This document shows, in pieces, positions 52,299 to 60,370 of a DNA stretch of 64,000 nucleotides (position 1 is the first letter of the stretch; each line of letters opens with the position of its first letter). This DNA is from JBIOUF01 sp044866695 (GTDB lineage: Bacteria > Actinomycetota > Actinomycetes > Propionibacteriales > Nocardioidaceae): the NCBI GenBank assembly GCA_044866695.1, contig JBIOUF010000014.1, forward strand, positions 37,111 through 101,110. The letters run 5' to 3'. Below the pieces are notes generated by a model that worked only from the letters and a program-made list of their open reading frames with translations, ran no database searches and was not told where the DNA came from. A program made the position numbers and the translations under genes.

Positions 52299-53384
52299 TC
52301 AGACCTTCCTCTGGTGGACGGACAGGTTCGCGGTCGCCATGAGGCGCTCGGAGACGCTGGTCTGGATGACCCGCTCCAGGGCCAGCGAGCCCAGCAGCAG
52401 CGCGCCGGTGCACACGGTGGCCCAGTACGGCTGGATCCCGCGGATGGTCAGGCCGTTGGCGATCGTGGCGAGGATCAGCGCGCCGACCAGCACGCGGGGC
52501 AGGCTGCCCCGGCCGCCGGTCAGCGCGACGCCGGCGAGGGCCACCGCGGTCAGCGCGTTGAAGATGATGGCCGGGCTGGCCTCGGGGCTGGCCTCGGTCA
52601 CCACTGCCGTGCTCACCAGCCCACCGAGCGCCGCGAGCAGGCCGGAGATCACGAAGCCGAGCACCTGGTAGCGAGGGCTGTGGATCCCGGACCGCCGCAC
52701 CGCCTCGGCGTTGCCGCCGACCGCCATCAGCCGGATCCCGTCCCGGGTGCGGGTCAGGAAGACCGTGCCGACGAGGAACACGACCGCGACGATGTACACC
52801 GGGGCGGGGACGCCGAAGTAGCGGTCGGTCCCCATGAACGTGAGCTGGGTGAGGCCGGGGAAGGTGTACCCGCCGGCCACGACCGCGGCCAGGCCGGACA
52901 GCACCGACAGGGTGCCGATGGTGACGATGATCGGGTTGAAGCCGCGCAGCGCGATCAGGCCGTTGACGATGCCGACCACGACACCGCAGGCCAGGCCCGC
53001 GGCGAGCCCGAGCCAGGTCGGCTGGCCGTGGGTGAGCAGCCAGCCGCAGACGCAGGCGGCGATCGCCGCGGTGCCGGGCAGGGACAGGTCGAGGACGCCG
53101 GTCATGATGCCGATGCCGACGCCGGCGGCGAACAGCGCCGTGATCGCGGCGGCGTTGCCGATCAGCAGCGCGTTGTCGACGGTGAAGAAGTACGGCGCGC
53201 ACCAGAACGCGAACACCACGATCAGCAGCGCCCACAGGATGAAGATGCCGCGGTCGCGGAGGAACACCAGCACCGACACGGCGCGCGGGACGTCGTGACC
53301 GGTCGGGACCGGCGACCCGCCACGGCTGGTCGCCTCGGGGACCTTCGGTGCCGTCCCGGGGCTCGTCGGCGTCGTCATGGTCAT
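52299..53384 (-). CDS. CUT2-type ABC transporter permease (RbsC-like)
   Basis: A 361-residue protein with a 35-residue charged N-terminus and about 9-10 membrane segments. The family core AAITALFAAGVGIGIMTGVL and the NPIIVTIGTLSVLSGLAAVV segment are typical of RbsC/BPD_transp_2 permeases. Its ATG overlaps the stop of the binding-protein gene by one base (TGATG). It should form a homodimeric channel with the single ATPase gene downstream. Confidence 0.89.
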   Translation of the reverse strand: MTMTTPTSPGTAPKVPEATSRGGSPVPTGHDVPRAVSVLVFLRDRGIFILWALLIVVFAFWCAPYFFTVDNALLIGNAAAITALFAAGVGIGIMTGVLDLSLPGTAAIAACVCGWLLTHGQPTWLGLAAGLACGVVVGIVNGLIALRGFNPIIVTIGTLSVLSGLAAVVAGGYTFPGLTQLTFMGTDRYFGVPAPVYIVAVVFLVGTVFLTRTRDGIRLMAVGGNAEAVRRSGIHSPRYQVLGFVISGLLAALGGLVSTAVVTEASPEASPAIIFNALTAVALAGVALTGGRGSLPRVLVGALILATIANGLTIRGIQPYWATVCTGALLLGSLALERVIQTSVSERLMATANLSVHQRKV

Positions 53385-54391
53385 CAGCCCTCCGCCTTGA
53401 CGACCTCTTGCGGCACGGTGAGCTGCACGCCCTCGGCGGTCGGGTCGTCGATCATCGCGACCAGGGCGTCGAAGGACTGGGTCATGTCCTTGTCGAACTG
53501 CAGCACGACGGACGCGTAGATCTTGCCGTCCTTCACCGCGGCGAGGACCTCGTCGTTGCCGCCGGCCTCGGTGAGGCAGGTCAGCTTCTTGCCGGCCGCC
53601 GCGAACGCCCCGAGCGCGCCGAGCGCGCCCTCGTCGTTGTTGCCGAGCACGGCCTGCACGTCGGGGTTGCCCTGCAGGGCGTTGCCGACGTCGGTCTGTG
53701 CCTTCTGCCGGTCGGTGACCACGACGGTGGACACGATCTTCGCCTCCGGCGCGGTGGCGGCGAGGGCCTCCTTGGCCGACGTCTCGAGCTGCTCCTTGCC
53801 GGCGGTGCCCGGGCTGTTCTCCTGGAAGATCACCTCCGCCTTGCCGTCCAGCCGCTCGTTGATGCAGTTGCCGAGCTCCTCGCCGATCGCCTTGCCCTGC
53901 GCCTCGTAGTCGATGGTCGAGAACGACACCAGCGGGGCGAGGCCGTCCAGGCCGTAGTCCTGCGGCGTCCCGTTGAGGATCATCGGCACCTCCTCCTCCT
54001 GGGCCTTCTTCACCAGCGCCGACAGCGAGGACGGCTGGACGGCGATCACCCAGGCGCCGGCCGCGCGGCCGGACTCGATGACGCTCTGCAGGTCGGTCAC
54101 CTGCTTCTGCGGGTCGAGGTCGGGGTCCTGCACGATCACCTCGTAGCCCTTGCTCTCGCCGTACTTCTGGACTCCCTCGGAGAGCCCCTTCATGGCGGGG
54201 ATCTTGAGCGCGAGGGGCGAGAAGACGATGGTCTTGGATGCGGAGTCGCCGCCCGAGTCGGACCCCGATGCGCCGGCGGGCTGGGTGTCACCGGAGCCGC
54301 ACGCTGCGAGCAGCGTCAGGCCTCCGACGGCGAGGGCGGCCAGGGCAGTCCTGGTGGTCGACCTGGCGCGCCTAGCAGAGTGGGACGTCAC
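53384..54391 (-). CDS. Periplasmic-binding-like lipoprotein of CUT2 ABC transporter
   Basis: A 335-residue protein starting at GTG 54391, with AGGAGAGA upstream. The signal peptide ends in LTLLAAC, a lipobox with Cys at about residue 31. The body is a type I solute-binding fold (Peripla_BP_4 type): KTIVFSPLALKIPAMKGLSE, LQSVIESGRAAGAWVIAVQP, AVLGNNDEGALGALGAFAAA. Substrates of this family include sugars and small polar ligands; none can be named here. It is the first gene of the left arm, divergent from the ABM gene. Confidence 0.88.
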   Translation of the reverse strand: MTSHSARRARSTTRTALAALAVGGLTLLAACGSGDTQPAGASGSDSGGDSASKTIVFSPLALKIPAMKGLSEGVQKYGESKGYEVIVQDPDLDPQKQVTDLQSVIESGRAAGAWVIAVQPSSLSALVKKAQEEEVPMILNGTPQDYGLDGLAPLVSFSTIDYEAQGKAIGEELGNCINERLDGKAEVIFQENSPGTAGKEQLETSAKEALAATAPEAKIVSTVVVTDRQKAQTDVGNALQGNPDVQAVLGNNDEGALGALGAFAAAGKKLTCLTEAGGNDEVLAAVKDGKIYASVVLQFDKDMTQSFDALVAMIDDPTAEGVQLTVPQEVVKAEG

Positions 54392-54482
54392 GTTTCTCTC
54401 CTGCGGGTCGCGGCGGCCGGGCCGCCTGTGGGTTCGGTCACAGGAAACACGGCGGGCGGTGCCGCCGGAACCCCGATCGCGG

Positions 54483-54499
54483 TGATGCCTGGCATCGGC
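54483..54499. promoter_or_regulatory. Palindromic operator-like site in the catabolic divergent promoter
   Basis: TGATGCCTGGCATCGGC contains the perfect palindrome GATGCC-T-GGCATC. It sits between the divergent binding-protein and ABM genes, 92 bp and 112 bp from their starts. The same motif, with one mismatch, lies upstream of the rhamnosidase gene at 40943-40959. Confidence 0.55.
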
Positions 54500-54610
54500 G
54501 GGCGCACTTTCCCCGCCCGCGCGCACCCGCCTAGCGTGTCTGGCACGAACACCACATCCTGGTCTCACCGCCGAACCCGTACCAGACATCGAACCCGAAC
54601 AGGAGCTCCC

Positions 54611-54901
54611 ATGGCCTACGTCGTCTCCGCGGTCTGGACCGCCCAGCCCGGTCAGGAGGACGTCGTCCGCGACGCCATCGAGAAGCTGACCCCGCCGTCC
54701 CGGCAGGAGCCGGGCAACCGGTTCTACCAGGCCTACCAGGACCCCGCCGAGCCCTCGGTGTTCCGGCTCTTCGAGATCTACGACGACGAGGAGGCCTACG
54801 CCGCCCACGGCGCGTCGGACCACTTCGCCGAGCACGCGCTGGGCCGGGCCATCCCGGTGCTCGCCGAGCGTGAGCGGGCCTTCTACGAGACGATCGGCTG
54901 A
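54611..54901 (+). CDS. ABM-domain (antibiotic biosynthesis monooxygenase-like) protein
   Basis: A 96-residue protein of the ABM dimeric alpha/beta-barrel fold, with GNRFYQAYQDPAEPSVFRLF and EAYAAHGASDHFAEH as conserved parts. The start has AGGAGCTCCC upstream. ABM enzymes are small cofactorless or heme-linked monooxygenases acting on quinols and polyketides, and they often sit with aromatic catabolism genes. It is the first gene of the right catabolic arm, 8 nt before the first FAH gene. Confidence 0.8.
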   Translation: MAYVVSAVWTAQPGQEDVVRDAIEKLTPPSRQEPGNRFYQAYQDPAEPSVFRLFEIYDDEEAYAAHGASDHFAEHALGRAIPVLAERERAFYETIG

Positions 54902-54909
54902 GGCAGGTC

Positions 54910-55893
54910 ATGCGCCTCGCCGCCTTCCGCACGGCTGGGGAGCCCGAAGGGGTCCGCCGCGTCGGCCTGGTGGTCGGAGACGGCCCGGACTGGTGGCTGC
55001 ACGCGTTCCCCGAGGGCACCGACCTGGTCGGCCTGCTGGCGGCGGATCCCGGCGACCGCGAGGCGGCCGCCGACGCCGCCGCCCAGACCGACGGCCTGCG
55101 CCCCGCCCAGGTCGTGCTGCTGCCGCCGGTCTACCCCGTCGCGATGCGGGACTTCCTGACCTTCGAGGCCCACGTCGAGGGCGTCGGCAAGGGCATGCAG
55201 GGCCAGGCGTCCGTGCCGCCGGAGTGGTACGCCGCCCCCTCGTTCCTGTTCATGGCGCCGCACGCGGTCACCGGCCCGTACGACGACGTGGCCATGCCAC
55301 CGGACACCGAGCGGCTCGACTACGAGCTGGAGATCGCGGCCGTCGTCTGCCGCGACGTGCGCAACGTGAGCCCGCAGGAGGCCCGCCGGGCCATCGGCGG
55401 CTACTGCGTCATGAACGACTGGTCCGCCCGCGACGTGCAGGGACGGGAGATGAAGCTCGGCCTCGGCCCGTCGAAGGGCAAGGACTTCGCGACCACGATC
55501 GGCCCCTGGGTGGTCACCGCCGACGAGCTCGAGCACTGCCGCGACCGGGACGGCTTCCTGGACCTGGAGATGTCGGTGCGGGTCAACGGCGTCCGGACCG
55601 GTGGCGACCGGTCGGGCCACATGGGCTGGTCCTTCGAGCAGATGGTCTCCTACGCGTCGCGGGCCTCGTGGGTGAAGGCCGGCGAGGTGCTGGCCTCCGG
55701 CACCTGCGGCTCCGGCGCCCTGGCGGAGCTCTGGGGCCGCAGCGGCTCCCTTACCCCGCCGCCGATCCAGGTCGGGGACGTCGTGGAGATGTCGGTCGAG
55801 CGGGTCGGCACCGTGCGCAACCGGGTGGTCCGGGGCACTGAGCAGGTCCCGCCCGTCGTGCCCGCCCGTCGTCGCGTCCGCGAGGAGGTGTGA
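54910..55893 (+). CDS. Fumarylacetoacetate hydrolase-family protein (first copy)
   Basis: A 327-residue protein. The C-terminal FAH domain has the metal-binding YELEIAAVVCR (Glu-x-Glu) and the family core MNDWSARDVQGREMKLGLGP, GKDFATTIGPWVVT and EVLASGTCGSG. FAH enzymes cleave C-C bonds of 2,4-diketo acids or decarboxylate/hydrate ring-cleavage products. The extended N-terminus resembles acylpyruvate hydrolases. It is 8 nt after the ABM gene and overlaps the VOC gene by 4 nt. The second FAH gene at 58224 is a clear homologue. Confidence 0.87.
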   Translation: MRLAAFRTAGEPEGVRRVGLVVGDGPDWWLHAFPEGTDLVGLLAADPGDREAAADAAAQTDGLRPAQVVLLPPVYPVAMRDFLTFEAHVEGVGKGMQGQASVPPEWYAAPSFLFMAPHAVTGPYDDVAMPPDTERLDYELEIAAVVCRDVRNVSPQEARRAIGGYCVMNDWSARDVQGREMKLGLGPSKGKDFATTIGPWVVTADELEHCRDRDGFLDLEMSVRVNGVRTGGDRSGHMGWSFEQMVSYASRASWVKAGEVLASGTCGSGALAELWGRSGSLTPPPIQVGDVVEMSVERVGTVRNRVVRGTEQVPPVVPARRRVREEV

Positions 55894-56372
55894 GCGTGGC
55901 TTCGGCACCGGGGCCGGCCCTGGACCACGTCGGCCTCACCGTCGGCGACCTGGCCGCCATGCGCTCCTGGTACGTCGAGGCGCTGGGCCTCGAGGTCGAG
56001 TTCGAGTTCGCCCTTCCCCAGCACGACTTCCGCGGGTCGATGCTGCGCGGTCCGGCGTACCGCGTCGAGCTGCTCGAACGGGCCGGCAGCGACGCCGGCC
56101 TGCAGGCGTCCGGCCCCGTCGAGGCCGCGCTGACCCGCGGGTTCGGGCACGTGGCCTTCGACGTGCCCGACGTGGACGCGGCCTACGACCGCCTGGTCGG
56201 GCTCGGCGCCACCGACCGGATGTCGCCGCGGCCGTCGCCGGAGCCGGGCGTCCGGATGGCGTACGTCGCCGACCCGGAGGGCAACCTGGTGGAGCTGCTG
56301 GACCGCAGCGCCGCACAGTCCCGGCCGCACCCCCCACACGTCAGCCGTTCGGAAGGAAGGGCAGAGCAGTGA
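55890..56372 (+). CDS. VOC-family (glyoxalase-like) protein
   Basis: A 160-residue single-gene VOC protein starting at GTG 55890 (overlap GTGA; GTG 55896 is also possible). Its two beta-alpha-beta-beta-beta modules carry metal ligands: His in LDHVGLTVGD, His in RGFGHVAFDVPDVD and Glu in EGNLVELLDR. The family includes glyoxalases, epimerases and small dioxygenases. Here it probably acts on a catabolic intermediate, or as a companion to the extradiol dioxygenase, which it overlaps by 4 nt. Confidence 0.82.
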   Translation: MSVASAPGPALDHVGLTVGDLAAMRSWYVEALGLEVEFEFALPQHDFRGSMLRGPAYRVELLERAGSDAGLQASGPVEAALTRGFGHVAFDVPDVDAAYDRLVGLGATDRMSPRPSPEPGVRMAYVADPEGNLVELLDRSAAQSRPHPPHVSRSEGRAEQ

Positions 56373-57322
56373 CGAACAGCCACCTCAACGAGTTCGGGAT
56401 CACCCACCTGCGGCACGTGGACCTGGCCGTCCCCGACTACGACACCCAGCGCCGGTTCTACAAGGAGACCTGGGGCCTGTCGGAGGTCGGCACGGACGGC
56501 GACCTGTCCTACCTGGCCGCCGAGGGGTCGCCGGAGCAGTACATCGTCCGGCTCCGCCGGGCCACCGAGAAGCGCCTGGACCTGGTGTCCTTCGGCGCCG
56601 AGAGCGAGCCGGCCGTCGACGCGCTCGCTGCGAAGCTGGGCTCCGAGGGCGTGCAGCTGGTCAGCCAGCCGGTCGAGCTGCAGACGGCAGGAGGCGGCTA
56701 CGGATTCAGGTTCTTCGACATCGACGGCCGCACGGTCGAGGTGTCCGCGAGCGTGGAGACCCGGCAGCACCGGCCGATCGAGGAGGGAGAGGCCATCCCC
56801 GTGCGGCTGTCGCACGCGGTGATGAACTCCCAGGACCCCAACGCCACCCGCGACTGGTACGTGGAGCACCTCGGCTTCAAGCTCAGCGACAGCCTGTGGA
56901 GCCAGCACATGGGCGAGATGATGCACTTCATGCGCTGCAACGACTGGCACCACAGCCTGGCGGTCGCCCGCGGCCCGCACACGTCGGTGCACCACGTGTC
57001 GTTCGAGATGCGCGGCCTCGACGAGTACATGCGAGGCACCGGGCGGGTCATGCGCGCGGGCATCAAGAAGGTCTGGGGGCCCGGCCGGCACCTGGCCGGC
57101 AACAACACGTTCTCCTACTTCATCGACCCCAGCGGCAACACGATGGAGTACACCACCGAGCTCGAGCGGCTCGAGACCGACGAGTGGCACCCGAGCCTGT
57201 ACGACATCGGCGACCCGAACGTCCAGGACCAGTGGGGCACCGCCGACCCGATGAGCGAGCTCATCGCCCGGGAGAGCTTCAACAGCCCGGACAAGGGCGT
57301 GTTCGTCGCCCCTCCGGTCTGA
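56369..57322 (+). CDS. Extradiol (catechol 2,3-) dioxygenase
   Basis: A 317-residue type I extradiol dioxygenase made of two VOC modules. The second module carries the iron triad: His149 in VRLSHAVMN, a His at 208-209 in VHHVSFEM and Glu260 in GNTMEYTTELE. ASP-GNNTFSYFIDPSG and His/Tyr second-shell residues are also typical. The enzyme cleaves a dihydroxylated ring next to the hydroxyls. It overlaps the VOC gene by 4 nt; start GTG 56369. It is the key evidence that the locus breaks down an aromatic ring by meta-cleavage. The ring substrate is not known. Confidence 0.88.
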   Translation: MTNSHLNEFGITHLRHVDLAVPDYDTQRRFYKETWGLSEVGTDGDLSYLAAEGSPEQYIVRLRRATEKRLDLVSFGAESEPAVDALAAKLGSEGVQLVSQPVELQTAGGGYGFRFFDIDGRTVEVSASVETRQHRPIEEGEAIPVRLSHAVMNSQDPNATRDWYVEHLGFKLSDSLWSQHMGEMMHFMRCNDWHHSLAVARGPHTSVHHVSFEMRGLDEYMRGTGRVMRAGIKKVWGPGRHLAGNNTFSYFIDPSGNTMEYTTELERLETDEWHPSLYDIGDPNVQDQWGTADPMSELIARESFNSPDKGVFVAPPV

Positions 57323-57342
57323 GCCGCCGGTCCGGACGCGTC

Positions 57343-58227
57343 ATGGTCAACCTGACCGGAAAGCTCGCGGGCAAGGTCGTCGTCGTCACCGGCGGTGCCC
57401 GTGGGCAGGGTGCCGCGGAGGTGACCGCGCTGGCCACCGAGGGCGCGAAGGTGGTCGCGGTCGACGTGCTCGACGAGGCCGGCAAGGAGCTCGGCATCGC
57501 CGCGGAGTACGCCGGCCACGACGTCACCTACCGCCACCTCGACGTGCGCGAGGCCGACGCCTGGGCCGAGCTCGCCGAGTGGCTGGGTGCCGAGCACGGC
57601 CGCGTCGACGCGCTGGTCAACAACGCCGGCGTGGCCGGCCGGGACCGGCTGCCGCACGTCGACCTGGACACCTGGCGGCGCACGTTCGACGTCAACGTCA
57701 CCGGCCCGCTGCTCGGCATCCAGGCGCTGGTGCCGCTCATGCCTCGCGGGTCCTCGATCGTCAACGTGTGCTCGGTGGCGGCGCTGTCGGGTCACGTCGC
57801 GGCGGCGTACACGGCGAGCAAGTGGGCGCTGCGTGGGCTGACCCGCACCGCCTCCCTCGAGCTCGGGCCCCGCGGCATCCGGGTCAACGCGGTGATGCCG
57901 GGGATCGTCGAGACGCCGCTGATGGAGGACGCCAGCCCCGCCTTCCGGGCGGCCGCGGTGGCCGAGGTCCCGCTGGGGCGCACGGGCACGGTGGACGACG
58001 TGGCGCCGCTGATGGTGTACCTGGTCTCCGACGACTCGGCGTACGTGAGCGGCGCCGAGCTGGTCGTGGACGGCGGCCTGACCGCGCACGTGTCGCACAA
58101 GGGCATCGCCGACGCGATCGGGCCGGCCCGGCTGCCCCCGGAGCCGCCGGGCCACGGCGCCGTCGAGGCCAACGCGGCCGGGTTCTCCCTCGACCCGGAG
58201 CACCTGCCGATCGAGGGGGAGGGATGA
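57343..58227 (+). CDS. SDR-family oxidoreductase
   Basis: A 294-residue classical SDR from ATG 57343. Cofactor motif TGGARGQGAAEVTA, NNAG in VDALVNNAGVAGRD, and an intact catalytic YTASK (AAYTASKWALRGLTRTA) with Ser in CSVAALSG. A C-terminal extension of about 35 residues (from VSHKGIADAIGP) exceeds the usual 250. It probably oxidises an alcohol or hydroxy acid of the pathway with NAD(P). It overlaps the second FAH gene by 4 nt. Confidence 0.88.
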   Translation: MVNLTGKLAGKVVVVTGGARGQGAAEVTALATEGAKVVAVDVLDEAGKELGIAAEYAGHDVTYRHLDVREADAWAELAEWLGAEHGRVDALVNNAGVAGRDRLPHVDLDTWRRTFDVNVTGPLLGIQALVPLMPRGSSIVNVCSVAALSGHVAAAYTASKWALRGLTRTASLELGPRGIRVNAVMPGIVETPLMEDASPAFRAAAVAEVPLGRTGTVDDVAPLMVYLVSDDSAYVSGAELVVDGGLTAHVSHKGIADAIGPARLPPEPPGHGAVEANAAGFSLDPEHLPIEGEG

Positions 58228-59204
58228 GGCTCGCCACCGCGGACCGCGACGGTCGCCGGTTCGGCGCCGTGGTGCGGGAGGACGGGCTGTTCCCGCTCCC
58301 GGACGGGCTCGGCGTCGACGACCTGGTCCGGGCCGGTCTCGCCGAGGCGCTCGCGGCCGGTGCCCGGGCGCTGGACGGCGACGCGGTGCCGCTCGCGGAG
58401 TGCAGGCTGCTCGCGCCGCTCCGGCCGGCCAGCGTCCGCGACTTCGTCACCTTCGAGTCCCACGTGGTGGGCGTGCGGCGCAGCGTCGACAACGCCGTCG
58501 GGGTGCCCGACGCCTGGTACGACGCGCCCACGTTCTACTTCACCAACCCGCACGCGATCGTCGGCCCGGACGCCGAGGTACGCCGCCCGTGGGGCTGCCG
58601 TGCGCTGGACTTCGAGCTCGAGGTGGCCGCGGTCGTCGGCGGGCCGAGCCCCTCGCACTCCTCGCTCACCGAGCAGGACGCGGCCCGGGCGATCTTCGGC
58701 TACACGATCCTCAACGACTGGTCCGCCCGCGACATCCAGGGCCGCGAGATGCAGACCGGCCTGGGCCCGGCCAAGGGGAAGGACTTCTGCACCTCGCTCG
58801 GGCCGTGGCTGGTCACCGCCGACGAGGTCGAGGACGCCGTGGACGGCGAGGGGTTCCTCGACCTGAGCTGCACGGTGTCGGTCAACGGCGCCGAGGTGGG
58901 CCGGGACAGCCTGGCCAACATGGGCTGGACGTTCGCGACCATGGTCGCCTACGCCTCCCGCGACTCCCTCGTGCTCCCCGGTGACGTGCTGGCCTCCGGC
59001 ACCACCGGAGGCGGCGGCTGCCTCGCCGAGCTGTGGGGACGCGCCGGCCGCCAGGACCCCGCCCCGCTCGAGCCGGGGGACACCGTGGTCATCGCGGTGG
59101 ACCGGCTCGGCAGCCTCGCCAACCGCGTGGTGGACGGCTCGCCCGTCCCGCCGCTGACCCCGTTCCGACCCGCGCCCGCCAGGGCGGCAGCAGAAAGCAG
59201 ATAG
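58224..59204 (+). CDS. Fumarylacetoacetate hydrolase-family protein (second copy)
   Basis: A 326-residue protein closely resembling the first FAH gene in layout: DFELEVAAVVGG (metal Glu-x-Glu), LNDWSARDIQGREMQTGLGP, GKDFCTSLGPWLVT and DVLASGTTGGGG. The N-terminal third differs. Two FAH enzymes in one operon could act in sequence, for example hydrolysis or decarboxylation, then hydration, of a meta-cleavage product. It overlaps the SDR stop by 4 nt and precedes the alpha/beta hydrolase by 2 nt. Confidence 0.87.
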   Translation: MRLATADRDGRRFGAVVREDGLFPLPDGLGVDDLVRAGLAEALAAGARALDGDAVPLAECRLLAPLRPASVRDFVTFESHVVGVRRSVDNAVGVPDAWYDAPTFYFTNPHAIVGPDAEVRRPWGCRALDFELEVAAVVGGPSPSHSSLTEQDAARAIFGYTILNDWSARDIQGREMQTGLGPAKGKDFCTSLGPWLVTADEVEDAVDGEGFLDLSCTVSVNGAEVGRDSLANMGWTFATMVAYASRDSLVLPGDVLASGTTGGGGCLAELWGRAGRQDPAPLEPGDTVVIAVDRLGSLANRVVDGSPVPPLTPFRPAPARAAAESR

Positions 59205-59206
59205 CG

Positions 59207-60370
59207 ATGTTCGAGTACTTTCCCGGCAACTACATCTGGAACCTGGGCGTCGTGGCCACGCTCAACTCCGGCGGCACCATCGACGAGGTGGACCGCGCGT
59301 GCCGGCCGATCCGCGACCTGTCCCAGCAGGGGTCCGACGTCGGCACGCAGGAGTTCATGGCGTCGTGGCGGCGGGTCGCCGACCAGGTGGAGGACCAGGC
59401 CCGGGAGGCCGAGAAGGCGGGCCACCTGCGCACGGCGGGGCAGAAGTACCTGCGCGCGTCGGCGTACCTGTGCCAGGCGGAGCGGATGCTCAGCAACTCC
59501 TCGCCCGACCGCGTCCCGACCTACAAGCACTGCCTGGAGCTCCTGGAGCGGTCCTTCGAGCTGGTCGACCCGCTGACCCGGCGGGTCGGCATCCCGTTCG
59601 AGGGCACCACCCTGCCGGCGTACCTCACCAACGCCTCGAAGGACGGCGAGCCCGCGCCGGTGATGATCATGTGGAACGGCCTGGACTCCACCAAGGAGCA
59701 CATGTACACCTCGGGCTGGCCGCTGGAGATGGCCGCCAGGGGCGTCTCGGTGCTGCAGGTGGACTGCCCGGGGTCGGGCGAGGCGCTGCGGCTGCAGGGG
59801 CTCACCTCGCGCGTGGAGACCGAGGTGTGGGCGAAGGCCATCGTCGACTACCTGGAGACCCGGTCCGACGTGCGGCCCGACCGGATCGGCCTGGTCGGCT
59901 GGTCGCTGGGCGGGTACTACGTGCCCCGGGCGGCGGCGTTCGAGAAGCGGCTCGCGCTGGCGGTCGCCTGGGGCGCCAACCACAACTGGGGCGAGGTGCA
60001 GCGCAAGCGCCTGGAGCGCGAGGGCGAGAACCCGGTCCCGCACTACTGGGAGCACGTGCTGTGGGTGTGGGGCGAGACCGACCTGGACACGTTCATCGAG
60101 AAGGCCGAGCGGGTCAACCTCAATGGTGTCATCGACAAGATCACCTGTCCGCTGCTCATCACGCACGGCACCAACGACCGGCAGATCAGCGTCGAGTACG
60201 CCCACCAGTCGTTCGAGCAGGCGGTCGGCGCACCGAAGAAGGACCTGCGGCTGTTCACCCCCGAGGAGGGGGCCACCGAGCACTGCGGGCTGGACCACCT
60301 GCCCCACGTCGCGGCGTACACCGCCGACTGGGTCGAGGACACCCTGGCCGAGCTCGACGCCGCGTGGTGA
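59207..60370 (+). CDS. Alpha/beta hydrolase with helical N-domain (2,6-dihydroxypseudooxynicotine hydrolase-like)
   Basis: A 387-residue protein from ATG 59207. The first 110-120 residues are a helical domain (DQVEDQAREAEKAGHLRTAG, QKYLRASAYLCQAERML), followed by an alpha/beta-hydrolase core. The nucleophile elbow is GLVGWSLGGYYVP (Ser233), with probable Asp324 in THGTNDRQIS and His359 in EHCGLD as triad. The layout matches the family of Arthrobacter 2,6-dihydroxypseudooxynicotine hydrolase, a C-C bond hydrolase, and FrsA-like proteins. It likely splits a side chain or ring-cleavage product. The GTG of the next SDR overlaps its stop by 4 nt. Confidence 0.82.
   Translation: MFEYFPGNYIWNLGVVATLNSGGTIDEVDRACRPIRDLSQQGSDVGTQEFMASWRRVADQVEDQAREAEKAGHLRTAGQKYLRASAYLCQAERMLSNSSPDRVPTYKHCLELLERSFELVDPLTRRVGIPFEGTTLPAYLTNASKDGEPAPVMIMWNGLDSTKEHMYTSGWPLEMAARGVSVLQVDCPGSGEALRLQGLTSRVETEVWAKAIVDYLETRSDVRPDRIGLVGWSLGGYYVPRAAAFEKRLALAVAWGANHNWGEVQRKRLEREGENPVPHYWEHVLWVWGETDLDTFIEKAERVNLNGVIDKITCPLLITHGTNDRQISVEYAHQSFEQAVGAPKKDLRLFTPEEGATEHCGLDHLPHVAAYTADWVEDTLAELDAAW

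Noticed and set aside
54910..59204. Reading the two FAH and SDR genes as a non-phosphorylative L-rhamnose pathway
   Set aside because: It would fit the rhamnosidase, but no rhamnonate dehydratase or lactonase is present and the extradiol dioxygenase favours an aromatic route; still a possible alternative.
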